Positions 1 to 12,009 of a stretch of 64,000 bases of DNA are shown here, in pieces. Made by a program: the position numbers and the translations under genes. Source of the DNA: Isoetes taiwanensis. Lineage: Eukaryota; Streptophyta; Lycopodiopsida; Isoetales; Isoetaceae. The notes beneath the pieces were generated by a model. It was not told where the DNA came from and did not search any database. It worked only from the letters and a program-made list of their open reading frames with translations. Within the stretch, counting starts at the first letter, position 1; each line of letters opens with the position of its first letter. The DNA lies in assembly GCA_021234155.1 (NCBI GenBank), contig JAJEKV010000055.1, positions 9,580,082-9,644,081 of the forward strand. The letters are read 5' to 3'.

Positions 1-2275
1 TTGTTGCCGCTACGTTCAGTTATCCCTTGCCCACCGGCGTTAGAAAGGCGTGGACCTAGATCCACAGATCACGTTGAAGCACACGCAGGAAGGGATGGTT
101 ACAAAGTGGGACGCTGGTGCATAACTTCACCGTAGTGCGGCACTTCGCCCATCCAGGATTATTGGCTCTTGTGCACATGCGGTCTCACAGGTGTGCTAGA
201 GGGGCTCACAGGGCATCGCTGCAACTTTTTAGTCCTCTACTTTGCCCCAATACGGGGTTATAGGGGTATATTCACCTTTCAGAGACTAAGAGCTAGATCT
301 AATCTGCATCGCCCAGAGTTGGGTTCTTTGGTTAGAATCTACTATCCTAGGAGATGAGGGCTGCTGGCGTTGTTGGTGGCCCTGGATTCATTGTTCGTGG
401 TTTGAATGATTGAGAAGCCCAAATACTGATCCTTGGAATATACTTTGGGCACGAGCTTTCGACCATCCTGCTTGAATGCTTTAGAATCAAGGGAGAAGCA
501 GGATGCAATTCTCCCGAAGGCGAGTCTGGGGAGGCGGTTTAATTTGTTGAGGCAGCCAAAGCGATTCTAAAAAAACCCTAGAATCGAAAATGGGCAAGTT
601 AGGGTTTCCCACCTGTATGACAAGGGGTTGGTTAGGGTTCCAAATTATCCTTTTGGCGCCATGGGATAATTGATGACCCTTTGCTTCGTATTGGTGGCCA
701 AATGTTGCCCACATGAAATGTGCTGATAATGTGTACAGGCAGTGTGCATTAATTACTATGGTGGCTGGCCTTATTTGGCATGAGTGTGCGCGGAAGTAAT
801 GAGCATATTCGTGTGTGCATTGGAAAATGTGCATTAATGGTGCACACATATTTCTGGCAAGTTACCCCTAGGGCTACCACGTACATGGTGCCGTGCGGGC
901 GGGGTGGGTAATGCGCTGATAAACTGAAACGTCGCGGGCATATATGTCGAGTATCGCTCTTTGGAGCGTCACATTTCTCTGGGGTCGTATTTGAAGTTTC
1001 CATACGGTGGGATGTTGTTGTTTGTGAAACGAATCAGTCAATTCATGATTGGAGCTTTCGTTTGAAATATGAAATGCGATTTTGCTTCCAGGTTTTGAGG
1101 ATAGCTGGGGCCTCCTATCGGCTTTGCCTAAGATTTTTAGAATATATGAAATATGGAGCTCGAACCTCTACAAAAATAATTGAATGTCCTAATAACACTA
1201 TTTTAACCAAAAATGTACCCGTATATCATGAATTATTTTCATCTTCATCTGCTTTTTTATAACAACCATTCAATTGTTTCGGGATATATGGTCTATGGTT
1301 TAGGGTGTTCATTTGTCCATGTCAATCCAGACCCCTAATTGTTCGGTACATATTCTCAACAGGGTGATCCATAAAATCCATTTTTCCATGCGTGGTGGTC
1401 ACTCCAAATAATGGATAAGTAAGGCAGCCGGTAGGATGTTTGGAAAGAAACCACAATCCCAATTTGGAGTTGCCCAATCAACAGGCGATGCAAAATCTTA
1501 GTCTCGAGATGAAATGTATCTATATTTTATTGATTGAAATGTAGGCGGAACTTTTAGGAAGTCTGCATATACGGATCCTATGCATGTATTTAAGAACATT
1601 GCACCTGTCTTTAAGAGCATCTAAGCGAGTGGATAGGAGAACAGCTAGGGAGTTAGAAAGATCTTAGAGAGAAAAGAAGAATAACAAAAATTATAATATC
1701 GAAAGAAACTATGAGAGAAATTACATGAAAAGTGTCCTTGGGTGTTAGAGAAACAACAATTCTCAATAATGCATAGAGAATACAAAAGGTCGAGACACCA
1801 GCGGATATGGTGCATCTCTAAGAAAACCATTTACAAAAGATGGAGATCTTATTGGGTTGAAAACATGCGTGATTGACACAAATTTCTTTAGGTATTTTAT
1901 TCTTCAAATATTAATGATTGAAGCTAATTATGCATGTATTAAACTATTGTTTTTGTTTGTATATGCTTCCATGCATCAACAACTACTTAACATCGGTGAT
2001 AAAATTATCATATATAAGTTTAGGAAAATTAGATCGGATGGATATCCTCAAAGAAAATTGATGTCTACGAGATTCAAAGATGGAGGAGGAAGCTATTTTA
2101 CTATTATGCGATATTGAAAAAAGAGTTTCCCTACTATTCTTAGATCCACAAGTATGATATTATCCTTTGCATCCATTTTTTTTCATGTGACATGCATATA
2201 GTTCGTTAACTAATAAGATGAGATGATGACATTAATGTAGGTGCACCTATTAATACACATTCGTGAATGATAAAA
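1..2275. other. Intergenic stretch with no recognisable gene
   Basis: Open frames here are short, lack family motifs and overlap on both strands. The sequence becomes clearly AT-rich after about 1,050. I see no tRNA, LTR boundary or conserved protein motif. It may be old transposon debris continuous with the CACTA-like relic that begins near 2,370. Confidence 0.5.
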
Positions 2276-2276
2276 T

Positions 2277-2302
2277 CATATTCTATTCTATTCTATTCTA
2301 TT
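2277..2302. repeat. (TTCTA)n microsatellite
   Basis: About five perfect pentamer units. A similar ATTCTATTCTATTG-type tract on the minus strand near 61,985-62,005 sits at the 3' side of a LINE fragment. This one could therefore be the tail of an otherwise unrecognisable retroposon, but that is inference. Confidence 0.7.
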
Positions 2303-2369
2303 AATACACATTCCAAATGAATTAAAATTAGCGGACCAGCCCTTGCATGATGGATGTTCTTCCCTCGAT

Positions 2370-3425
2370 CATTACATGAAAGTGCTCAAAGGATTTATGC
2401 AGCCAAATGGAAGGTGTATGGCGAGGATCATCTCATACAAGAAAACTTTTTTCTTAAATGGCGTCCATTGCATGCAATCCCGGGGATGGCCTTAAAATGT
2501 GGGAGGCAAGTAGGATGAGTATCCAGAAGTTTTATAAAGGCAATGGTGTGGAACAAAATTTAAGCGATAAATGCCGTGCTATAAATGCCTTCATAAATGA
2601 AAAATAACACAACAACCTTGCAACCTTCGAAAAGATGTAAACTTCGAAGAATGGCTTACACAGACGTAGTTCAACAATTGAACAATGTGCTTTAGAGACC
2701 ATGACCAATATTTGGTTGTGCTTCGTATGGATAAAACGAGATAGTGGACAAGGCATTCGGATGATGGTTATAGTTGCTGTGGATGCAATGAAAGGTATGT
2801 AATGAAAGTATTCCCCTTTCTTCGCAGGTAAAATTCATCGACATGTCGTTTGCTTTTGGGTTAAGGGTGGAAAATATAATAGGTTTGGGCTTTGATTTTT
2901 ACTAATTATACTTTTTGTTATTTAGGCATGATTTTTAACATCCGTATTTGGGCCTATGGACAAACACTTTCATATTAATGCGTTGATAAACATAGAGTTG
3001 CAGCGACTGCAGATTATGGCACACTTTGAACAAAAAGTGTCAAGCAAGCGGTAGGGATCGTAACCTTATTGATGGTGATTATGCTATATTTGGAACCATA
3101 TCAATCTTATTGAAAAGTTAAATTATCCATTTCGTGTAAATGTCTTGAAAAGCAAAGTGGTTCAAAGTTATTTATAGAGAATTGGGTGGAATATAAAAAC
3201 ACATGCTTTTGGATTTATGGAGATTGACTCAAAAAGTGCTAGCGGATCGGATGAGCCATTTGTTTCCAAATCAAGTTGAACAAGTCTTCTTTCATCCCGA
3301 TTCCGTCAATAATGATTGGTGGATTGTTATACATTCTCAACCTAGATCCCCATGGTGTGATTAGAATTTCTACGCGGAAGATAACATTGAGCCAATGTGC
3401 GATGATGAAGATTGGCAATAGAGCA
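2370..3425 (+). pseudogene. CACTA (En/Spm, TNP2-type) transposase C-terminal relic
   Basis: Two decayed segments lie in the order expected of plant TNP2-type transposases. Near 2,375-2,440 a segment reading YMKVLKGFMQPNGR resembles the DUF4218 'LK-YVRN-PEGS' block. At about 3,060-3,425 the sequence reads DYAIFGT, then GFMEIDS and EPF, and after a frameshift NQVEQVFFHPDSVNNDWW, which resembles the DUF4216 block (ePFvlAsQaeQVFYv-DP-W-VV). Stops and at least one frameshift (about 3,265) separate the pieces, so this is non-functional. The upstream transposase core is not visible. A foldback element with CACTA-like ends follows 0.5 kb downstream, but whether the two were one element is unknown. 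The family assignment rests on short motifs. Confidence 0.5.
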
Positions 3426-3912
3426 TATAGCAAAAGACTTACACGTAATAGAAAGGGAAGTTGATACTATTGAAGGCCATATTACACTTATATGGCATAA
3501 TGGAAAAGGGGAGGTACAAATGATGCACTACCTCAAAAAGGATCAAATTATTGATGACATCAATGGAAGGAGATCTGGTTCATTATTGATCTCTAATCAT
3601 GACCTCTCCTCCACGAGATAGGGTTGGAAGTAGTGGGCAACTAAGTGATGATGGCGTGTGATGACTATATTGAAGATGAAAGTTCAAGGGCATTGTTTCA
3701 CGTTTTAATTTGCATACAAATTCACAGCTTGCATTTGGATGATGATGAGTTGGACGATATTGAGCATAATATTGAAGACCAATTTAAATGACAACTTATG
3801 TAATTTTGTAAATGTTTGCTCTAACTTGCTTTTTCTTGCAATTTGATTTAATGCATTATAAGACCTAGAAATATGCATGCATGCACATAAATATTGGATA
3901 TAATGTTTGGCG

Positions 3913-4618
3913 CAAGCACTAAGGAATGCCATGCACAGATATTATATGCACAATATTACATCCACTAAGGAAACTCCATGCACAATATTACATGCACCCT
4001 ACACTATCCTAAAAGGCCTGAAGGGACCAAAAAATTCATTTGGATTAACATAAACCATTAATACCACAACTATCATTAACATTATTAACACAAACCATTG
4101 CATTTGACACATTTAAATTAAAATCCCCTTAAACCCCCTTTGGTTTGGGTGCATATTCACCGCAGTTGCCGAGACAGCGAGGCTGTTGGATGGGCATATT
4201 TGCCCTTTATTCCAGATCACGGGTGGGTATAGCGATCGTTTGTGGGGTATGATGTACAGGATTTTTTGTATCTTGTATATTAAAGTTTGTAAAATACTAT
4301 AAGGTTTGAGAGAATGTACTTAATGGTGTTAATTTTTGTACATGTATTGTAAATATATTTTTGGACTCTCGGCGCCCCTTAACCAGTGTGAATATGCACC
4401 CAAACAAAGGGGGGTTTAAGGGGGATTTTAATTTAAATGTCAAATGCAATGGTTTGTGTTAATAATGTTAATGATAGTTGTGTATTAATGGTTTATGTTA
4501 ACTAAAAATTTTTTTGCCGCCGGGGCCTAGGGGTGCATGTAATATTGTGCATGGAGTTTCCTTGTTGGATGTAATATTGTGCATATAATATCATTGCATG
4601 GCATTTCCTTAGTGCTTG
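3913..4618. mobile_element. Foldback element with ~230-250 bp inverted arms and CACTA-like ends
   Basis: The left arm (about 3,913-4,161) begins CAAGCACTAAGGAATGCCATG. The right arm (about 4,389-4,618) is its reverse complement and ends CATGGCATTTCCTTAGTGCTTG. Arms stay recognisable to the inner motif TTGGGTGCATATTCAC / GTGAATATGCACCC. A unique core of about 225 bp has no long ORF, so the element is non-autonomous. The terminal CACTA..TAGTG resembles the CACTA superfamily, but a 3-bp target duplication is not evident because the symmetry extends outside CACTA. A related copy is at 53,711-54,230. Confidence 0.85.
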
Positions 4619-4619
4619 G

Positions 4620-5390
4620 AAAACAAAGCATCTTCATGGCTTTGCACATAAGCCTGTACTTCCCACAAAAATGGTTGGTCTCTTCGGCATAAATATAGTT
4701 ATTCCTTAATGGGAGCATGGTTGTAGAAGCCACCATTTTAAAGACACAATTCTAACGTACAAATTTGCATTCCGAGAATTGTGCAAGGCAAAAGCCTAAA
4801 CCACTCAAAAACGTTTTCAGTGCTTAAACCATATTCATAAATATTATATTCATAAGTATTGCATATGAAAATAGCTCTCTATATGCAGCCAAGGTTGAAC
4901 CAATGCGACCAAGAATGTAGCAATAGCCCACAATACGCCACATAAGGTTTTATATGTAAGCACAATTTCATTATAATGGGAAAATTTTTTAGTAAAGGAA
5001 GATTTTTTCATTATAGGGTTAATATAGACCTTATCGCGGGGGGTTGTATGCATTAATGCGGTACCGTATCATAGATCTATCACGGGGTTGTATACCGTGC
5101 GTACGATGTATCATACATACATGAATATTTTAGAGAACATAATAACGCGATTATCATATACCAACTTCCAAACACAATGAAGGCAGTTTATGAACTATGT
5201 ATGTCCCTAGTAACCTTCCCCGGTTCCTAACCCCCTTCCCTTCCCCTTCCCTTTCCCGGTATATGCCGCTGCGGTCCAACCCTTTTAAAGTATCACGGGT
5301 TCGGGGTAGAGCTCACTCCTCCCGACCCTGATTCTTCCCACCATATGGGGTACCTAGTCATTAGAAAAAGTAATTCCCGGGGATAATACT
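4620..5390. other. AT-rich spacer, no gene seen
   Basis: No open frame above about 70 codons shows family motifs. A short pyrimidine-rich patch (CCCTTCCC-type) lies near 5,230-5,260. Otherwise I see nothing. Confidence 0.5.
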
Positions 5391-5391
5391 C

Positions 5392-5957
5392 TCACGGAAG
5401 AAGAAGCGGACCCAACTCCAAAAACCGTTGTAGCGTGGTAGTACACTCTAATAAGGGCATACATGCGATCACCACAAATTTCATGAATGAACTACGATAT
5501 GTATGCATCGGAGAGTGTGCTAAATATCCATCCGAAGAAGAGGCCTCAATTCTTTGTAGCATCTCGTCCGAGATAAGGAGGGGTTCAAACATTCCCCTCA
5601 TTGCAAGCCTCCTATAAACATTGAGGATGGATTAATTTCCATCGGTGGCTCATGACCACAATCAAATGCGGCTCGAATGAAGTTGATCAACTCCATTGTA
5701 GCTCCTTGGTGGGGCGTGGCGCAACCTCCACTCCAGAAATGGTCCCATAGCTCATCATTCGGGCGCCTGAGAATGCAGGGCATGCTGGGGCCTTGCAGGT
5801 AGCCGGTGGGATTGGGTCCAATCATTTGCAAAAAGCAAGCAAGGATCACCGGCGGAGCAAGGAACAGGCGAGCAAGTAGCAAGTTCAAGAGCAAACAAAG
5901 ATCAAATGTAGCGAACCGCGGGGAATAAAGTAGCAAGGGAACAGGATCAAAGATCAA
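5392..5957 (-). pseudogene. Unrecognised coding-like relic, minus strand
   Basis: Two overlapping minus-strand open frames (5,598-5,957 and 5,392-5,601) read like one protein broken by a frameshift near 5,600. The sensible-looking parts include ELWDHFWSGGCATPHQG and then MELINFIRAAFDCGHEPP, followed in the other frame by MLQRIEASSSDGYLAHSP. Residue use looks protein-like (W, C, H, spaced hydrophobics), but I recognise no family. The upstream end runs into the GATCAAG-type repeat, so the N-terminus is lost. It may belong to a transposon ORF. Alternative: chance open frames. Confidence 0.3.
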
Positions 5958-6340
5958 GTAGCAAATGCAATGAACAAGGAAAGATCAGTAGCAAGAAGAT
6001 CAAAACAATGAAGATCAAGGGAACAAAGAAGCAAGGATCAAGATCAAGTAGCAAGCGGGAACAAGATCAAGTAGCAAAGGAACAAGGATCAAGATCAAGT
6101 AAGATCAAAACAAGGGAACAAAGATCAAGTATGAGAAGATCGGGAACAAGGAAGATCAGGAGCACAAGGATCAAGATCAAACCGAAACAACAAGATCAAG
6201 TAGCAATGAACACGGGAAAGATAAAGGAACAAGGATCAAAGATCATGGAATAGAAAGGAAGATCAAAGTAGCAAGAAGATCAAGGAACAAAGGAAGATAG
6301 TAGCAAGAAAATCAAAGGAACAAAAGGATCAAGATCAAGA
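5860..6340. repeat. GATCAAG/AGCAAG low-complexity array
   Basis: Roughly 480 bp of irregular, purine-rich repeats built from AGGATCAAG, AGATCAAGTAGCAA and GGAACAAG modules. GATC occurs at very high density. The array reads through as Lys/Arg/Gln/Ser-rich peptides, but this follows from composition and I do not call a protein. Confidence 0.85.
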
Positions 6341-6396
6341 AGCTAAATGGTGAAAAGTGAAAGTGAAAACAAAATTAAAAGAATTATAACACGAAT

Positions 6397-6512
6397 CCAA
6401 TAATGTTGGAAGTATAATACCAATAATGTTGAAGTATAAATACCAATAATGCTGAGGTATAATACCAATAATGCTCCGCGTATCAATAATCTTTGATATT
6501 ATACCAATAATT
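6397..6512. repeat. Short tandem repeat, ~22-25 bp unit (ACCAATAATGCTGAAGTATA)
   Basis: Four to five diverged units containing TACCAATAATGYTGARGTATAA, the last two more degenerate. AT-rich, no coding signal. Confidence 0.8.
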
Positions 6513-6539
6513 CTAACGACTATAATAGCTGACTCCATT

Positions 6540-7255
6540 CGGTGGTAAAGTCATTCATCTCCATGGCTTATAATATTTATGAAGATCAGTTTGAGACCAT
6601 TCTTTGCTCCATGAGTTACAATGATATTAATTTGCATACGTAAAAGGTGTTAAAAGCGGATCCTTACAATCCAAATGAGGAAGGTCATTAAAGTGTGATT
6701 GCCCGACCTTACTCGTGTTGTGATCCATCTTCTTTGGGTTCACGGCGCCATGCCCTCGAGCTGAATCGATCACAATAGAGGGATTGATGATGGTGAATCA
6801 TCGACTCTATAAAAACCATCAATAATAATGCATCTAAATTATATGTATGCCATCAATAATATGTGCATCGGATGTAATGATGTGTATTAAACACCTATTA
6901 TAAAAGATGTAAGGATGTTTAGTATAAGCATAATGGAAGCTAATTGATGCTCGACAAGCATTAATTGTCCAAAAATGCTTAAAGTATTATAGCAAAAAGA
7001 AATTACATACATGATTATCGAGAACATGGCCGAGATTGAAAGCTTTTTAGCTAATGCTATGTCCCCACATGTCAACAATGTATTTTGGAATACGAGCAGG
7101 TCTTGGTCTTTTGCCATTTGCATCCCATGCATAATGTATGGCATCTAACTTCTCATACCTTGATGGATCGATGGATTGGGTGCATGGCGTTTGGTTCCAA
7201 CTTTGTATAGTCACGACCAAGCAGGCATCCCACCATGATACATAAAATCTTGACC
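6540..7255. other. AT-rich spacer, no clear gene
   Basis: Short open frames on both strands without motifs. The minus strand around 7,040-7,140 may be the far C-terminal end of the decayed ORF annotated next (minus-strand reading includes YEKLDAIHYAWDANGK), but stops are frequent. Confidence 0.4.
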
Positions 7256-7259
7256 CATA

Positions 7260-9640
7260 ATTAGTGAACTCTCGGATCTAGGATGGCATCTTCACGTAAA
7301 GCCCAACCGCGTTGGAGTTTCATCGTCTCGGTCGGACTAAAGCGAACATACCTTCGTAACATGTGCATGAGGATCAAACTCATCCATAGGCAATCTTGGG
7401 CCCCATCTGGCCAATCGTGAGCAAAGGTCTTACAAGCCTGCGGCTTCATCGACCTCACGGGTAAATGCGGCTTGTAGAGGTTCTTTATCGCATGCGCAAA
7501 AAGTTATCATTTTGAGGTCGATCAGGAATGCATCTTCCAAACACACAAAATCTCGTTCGATAATCCCATAGTTGCTTTGTCTTGTGGTTGCAAACACTAT
7601 CTTCTTGATTTTTTGAAGGAATTCCATAATGCTATGTACTGGCGATCTTTGTCACCGGGCGAGGGAAGTCTTTCAATGTCTTCCTTGGAGGGATATTTTT
7701 AGGCACCCCGTTGGTAGCGTTGGCTCACCATTTTCATCCTCCTTCCACATTCTTATTCCTTTTTCTGGAATCCCACTCTTTATGGGTTGGCGCATCTTAT
7801 ATTGCATAATGGGCCATTTCCCATCCATTTTAAATCGAGGAATAGCAATGATTGGGTATGGCTGTTAGGCGTTGGCCTTTATGGGGATATATCCTTGACA
7901 AAGCCTTTCCAATCTGGAACTTCATCCACAAAATATGGAGCTGGAGACTTTTGCATTGCACTTGTTAAACAAGTAAAACCTTCGGGCAAAGTTAGAGCAT
8001 CCAGATGAACTCATTGCGTCGAAAAGTTCCCCAAACAATGCATCAATATCGTCATGAGTGTGCCCAACCATCATGAAACCAACCTGAATCTCTTCCGAAT
8101 ACCTTAAGCCATGTCAAATAAGAGGTGGGAGACACATATCTATTTTTATTTTGACCCGATGCATTATCAACTGTAAGTAGAGGATTCGAGGAAAGGATTA
8201 AACCTTCTAAGTTGGCACTAGAAGATGAAGCATCTTCTCTTGATCTGCACTAGCTTATGCTGCAGTGGTCAGTATCTTTTAGGGCTTGCATCAATTTGCA
8301 ATGTAGTTACGCTTCCACACAAATCACCACACTTGTCTTCTTCCGGCAACTCAAGATAGTGTAGGATCCTAGAAAGTGATCTAACATGAAAGTTTAGTCA
8401 TCCTTCCAAAAGATCAGAAATGGCCATAAGCCCGTCCACCATGACCGTGTCAATGCTCTGTCACGTCAGGCTCTAACTGGCGATCTCCTCTCCAAAGGAC
8501 TTTCTTGAGATGGTGACTTCTTGGTGTGGTGTTTTGACCTGATCCATCTTATCATGTATTATCACGAGAGGTGACTTTACGGCGAATGATGTGATAATGT
8601 GCGCCAATGCCAATGGTCAACTCCCTGAGAGCGTTGTTCCAACATATGTACCCCCGTTGAATTGAAAAGGTTCGCCTCTCCCTTGTATCTTTTTGTTCTT
8701 TTCCAATTTTGCAGCAGTGACTACACATATGTTTACGCTTGGAAAATCGTATTTTTGCTATCTTTGGCGATGCGAGCTCTTTCTTCCAAATATTGTAAAA
8801 AGGGGCAAGGTTACACTCTTTTTCTGTCGATTCTTCCCTTGCGGCCACCTCCTTATGTATGCTCTTCTTATTAAGGATGGAAGGAAGTTTCTTGAACGAT
8901 ATCCCTTATATCATCCTTTCCTTTTTGCTTCATGTGGAATGCTCTGCATTCGCTAATGAAAGGTATCAAGCACACTTTACGTAGCTAGTGTCCCGAGAGT
9001 CCTGGGCTTCTTAGAGCACAATATTACCATGCTCCGCCCGTTTTCCACCTTCTTCGAACCTCTTCCTCAACTTCTATAAAACGTGGTGAGCAACTCCCTC
9101 CTGAAGCCATGCGAATTGACAGCACACTCCCTCGCGGACCACTACTTTTTGCATACTCCATTTGCCGTATAAGTTACACTCAACACATCAAAAACAAGCG
9201 TAATCCGGCCTTTGTTGATTGAATAAATTCTTTTCTTAAGGCATACTTGTTTGTCAGTTTTTGACACATTGAGTCCCTGCGGCATGTTGATTTTAGAGCA
9301 CTCTTGATTGCCTTGGAAGCGCCCATCCCTCTCCTCCTTGCCATCCCCTTTGGTTCCCTCGACCCTCTTCACATATGTATATTTCCTTTTCCTCTTGAAT
9401 TGCTTCTCAACATCAGCTTCCAAGCACTCAACTTCTAAATCATCATGTTGAGGCAGCAAGAGCTTGTAAATGTTGTGTGTCCTACCATCATGAAGCAAAG
9501 CGGCATGGGTCTCCCGGGTTACTAGGCTGTGCTTATAGGCCTCGGCACAAACATGACATGACCTGATATTTTGGTTTCCCGTTGGATCTATTATGTTACC
9601 CGCAGGCCTTTGATACACCCAAGAACTCATGGTCTATAGC
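7260..9640 (-). pseudogene. Decayed DDE/DUF7869-like transposon protein
   Basis: Reading the minus strand from 9,630 down gives a basic N-terminal ORF (9,142-9,630). A segment at 8,552-8,848 has FYNIWKKELASPKIAK followed by a CSHC-type cysteine pair. Around 8,025-8,100 comes GFMMVGHTHDDIDALFGELF, and then further open pieces at 7,430-7,627 and 7,261-7,458. The FxIWKxE..P..R(F)xxC and F(M)xVGHTHDDID..F signatures are, from memory, typical of the DUF7869-containing proteins carried by DDE-type mobile elements in cnidarians and seed-free plants. Many stops and frameshifts interrupt the frame, so it is a dead copy. No terminal repeats were found. The GHTHDDID motif is the strongest evidence, and the edges are approximate. 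Confidence 0.6.
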
Positions 9641-9649
9641 ATCCACGAG

Positions 9650-10300
9650 GGATCACTAAAGACTATATTAGCCTCGAGATATTTAGATCAGTCTTGGGGA
9701 GTGAAGAATGTAGCATATGGCAAACCTAGTAGATCGTTACAGTAGTATTTGTCTCATCTTAGAGGCTCAAACTTTGAAGACCAAGGCGAGCAGCTAAATT
9801 CTCATGACCTCAAATCTCTCTACTATCGTCTTCTTCATTTGTTCTTTGTGTTGCTTGGTTCACCACGGTGGCGATGGCCCGATGTCCGGCGGAACTCTTG
9901 CGGCGGATGGTGGACTACTAGATGAATCCTCTTGTGAAGAGGGGCAAATTGAGGATCTCGGCGATATCTTCACTTGAGGGCCACTCATTTGGTTTTACAT
10001 CCCTCTTAGGCCTTGAATGAATGTGCCCTCGCTTCACCAATGTTATCTTGCCCCTCCGGCGGAAGCTGACTTCTGTCGATGGGATCACAGGACAAGTGAC
10101 CTCAATTACTACATTTGAAAGGATCTATTTCCCTTCCCATGAAGAGTGGTTCTATTCAAAATATGTCCCCGAGACAATTGTCCTTAAGCGAATAGGTTTG
10201 CTGGGAAAATTAAAACTGTTTCAATCAAGCAAGAGGCGATACTTTTCAAGAACATATATGAAATAGAGAAAAATAAGCAAAAAATAAGAGAAAATCGCTA
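9650..10300. other. Spacer, no gene recognised
   Basis: One plus-strand open frame (10,021-10,266, 81 codons) has no recognisable motif. Nothing else is supportable. Confidence 0.4.
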
Positions 10301-10309
10301 TTTAGTACA

Positions 10310-10740
10310 AAAGTATAAATTTTGGTCCAAATTTGGAGCTAAATGGTGCCATGGCGCTATTTGATGTAACGGTGAACACTTGGATCAAATGAACTGCGTG
10401 AAACTTCATTTGTCGAAATGGTGTTTGGATCAATGAAATGAGCCCGTAGTGCCATTTGATCAAATTCACACCTATAAATGTGCATAGGTGTGAATTTGGA
10501 TCTCCCAAAATCAAACACCATTCGACCAAATGAAGCGCCATGCGCCATTTGATCCACCATTTTCGACCAAATGGTTGAAAGCTCCATCACAAAATCTACA
10601 TGAGGTGCCTATGTTATGCATTCTTGCTCCCATTGTATATGTGTCAATAAGAGTAGGCATGCATAACATGGGCACCCCTATGCCAACTTTGCAATTGAAA
10701 CCAAAGGTTCTTAGTGTCCTAGCGGCATTAATGTGACATT
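10310..10740. repeat. Foldback-rich block with two hairpins
   Basis: Two separate inverted repeats: AAATTCACACCTAT / ATAGGTGTGAATTT around 10,462-10,498 with an 8-base loop, and GGTGCCTATGTTATGCAT / ATGCATAACATGGGCACC around 10,605-10,677 with a longer loop. The surrounding sequence repeatedly uses CATTTGATCAAA- and ATGGCGCCAT-like words. Minus-strand ORFs here are by-products of the symmetry. Confidence 0.7.
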
Positions 10741-10894
10741 TGAACACTCTACACACATGGCAGCAATAGAAACGGAAATTTATACGGACGATGGACTTAC
10801 TTGATATTAGATAGATCCATAGTGGTATGTCGAGGCGAAGATAGAAACAGGAAAATCAAAGGCGATCCAGCCGAGATATATTGGCGCGAAGAAG

Positions 10895-11005
10895 AGCCAA
10901 AGAAAGGTAAGAAGAAAGCGCCAAAGAAAGATTCGAGAAGAAGAAAGCGCCAAAGGAGGATTAAGCTAAGAAGAAAGCGCCAAGAAGAAAGCGTCAAGAA
11001 TCACA
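10895..11005. repeat. AAGAAGAAAGCGCCA short repeat
   Basis: Five to six imperfect copies of AAGAAGAAAGCGCCAAAG, giving a Lys/Arg-rich open frame at 10,801-11,019 that is explained by composition. The sequence up to about 11,680 has no other recognisable feature. Confidence 0.75.
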
Positions 11006-12009
11006 GGATTTGTGAGTAAGAAAGCGCCCGGCAATAGCCTACGCGCCTTTACCAAAGTTCGCATAAGCGCTGAAAATAAAAGCCTTTATCTGGCCAGCAG
11101 TTCGAGGACCTAAGCAGCGATTCGGAAAGCGCTGAACCGGTAACGAAAAACGTCTAGCGTCGTGGCATGAATTGCGATAAGCGGTTTCCTGGCGAAACAA
11201 AGAGGAGCTTTAAACAAAAAGTACAATTTTCAAAATGGGCGATTCAAATTTTGGACAGGTGTGATCAAATTTCAATATCTGGGAATTTTGACTTTTATGT
11301 TAGTTCGGCGGGAATTTTGAATTTTATGTTCAAATTTGTTGGGACGGTTTGGAAGGAAATATTCCGAATTTCAAAATTTGAATTGTAGCGAGCATAGGCG
11401 CTGGACCGCGCATGACATGGTATACTGGACCGCCAGACACACAGGCGGTACGCAATTGGCGGGCATGGGCGCTGAACCGCCGCATGAAGCCCTGGGCAAT
11501 GATGGCCCTAGTTGGTCGCTGTTTTTCTGAAGCTTCTCATTAAGCTTTATTCGTTTTTTCCGATTCCAGCTCGCCCTCGACTTTAGCCGCCCACAAATGT
11601 GGCCCCTCGACCTTAAATGACGCCCTGGCCATGACGCCTAGCGTAAACACCTAAAGCAACTTTTTTCATCCTTTTTTTTTCTGGCGCCATTTCCCGCCAT
11701 TTCAGTGGTTGCCTCAACACATCTAGATACACACCGGTTTTCGGACCAAATTCAAAATTTCGAAATGGAAATGGACAGTGCGGGCTCCTCAAAATGTGGT
11801 GAGACAGGCTAGCTACCTCAAGGTACCAGGTATGTAATAGTCTACTTGCATTGTTTGTTTGGGCTAAATGGCGCCACCGCTATTTAGATGCATGGTAACC
11901 ACTTTAGGGTCTTATAGTTGACAAATGGCGCCATGGCACCATTTGGATGATTGAGTGCACTTTAGGAGTCTTAGCTACTTTAGGATGCCCGGTAGCTTAC
12001 TCTACAGTC

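Noticed and set aside
10801-11019. Lys/Arg-rich ORF as a possible nuclear basic protein
   Set aside because: Composition is explained by the AAGAAGAAAGCGCCA repeat.
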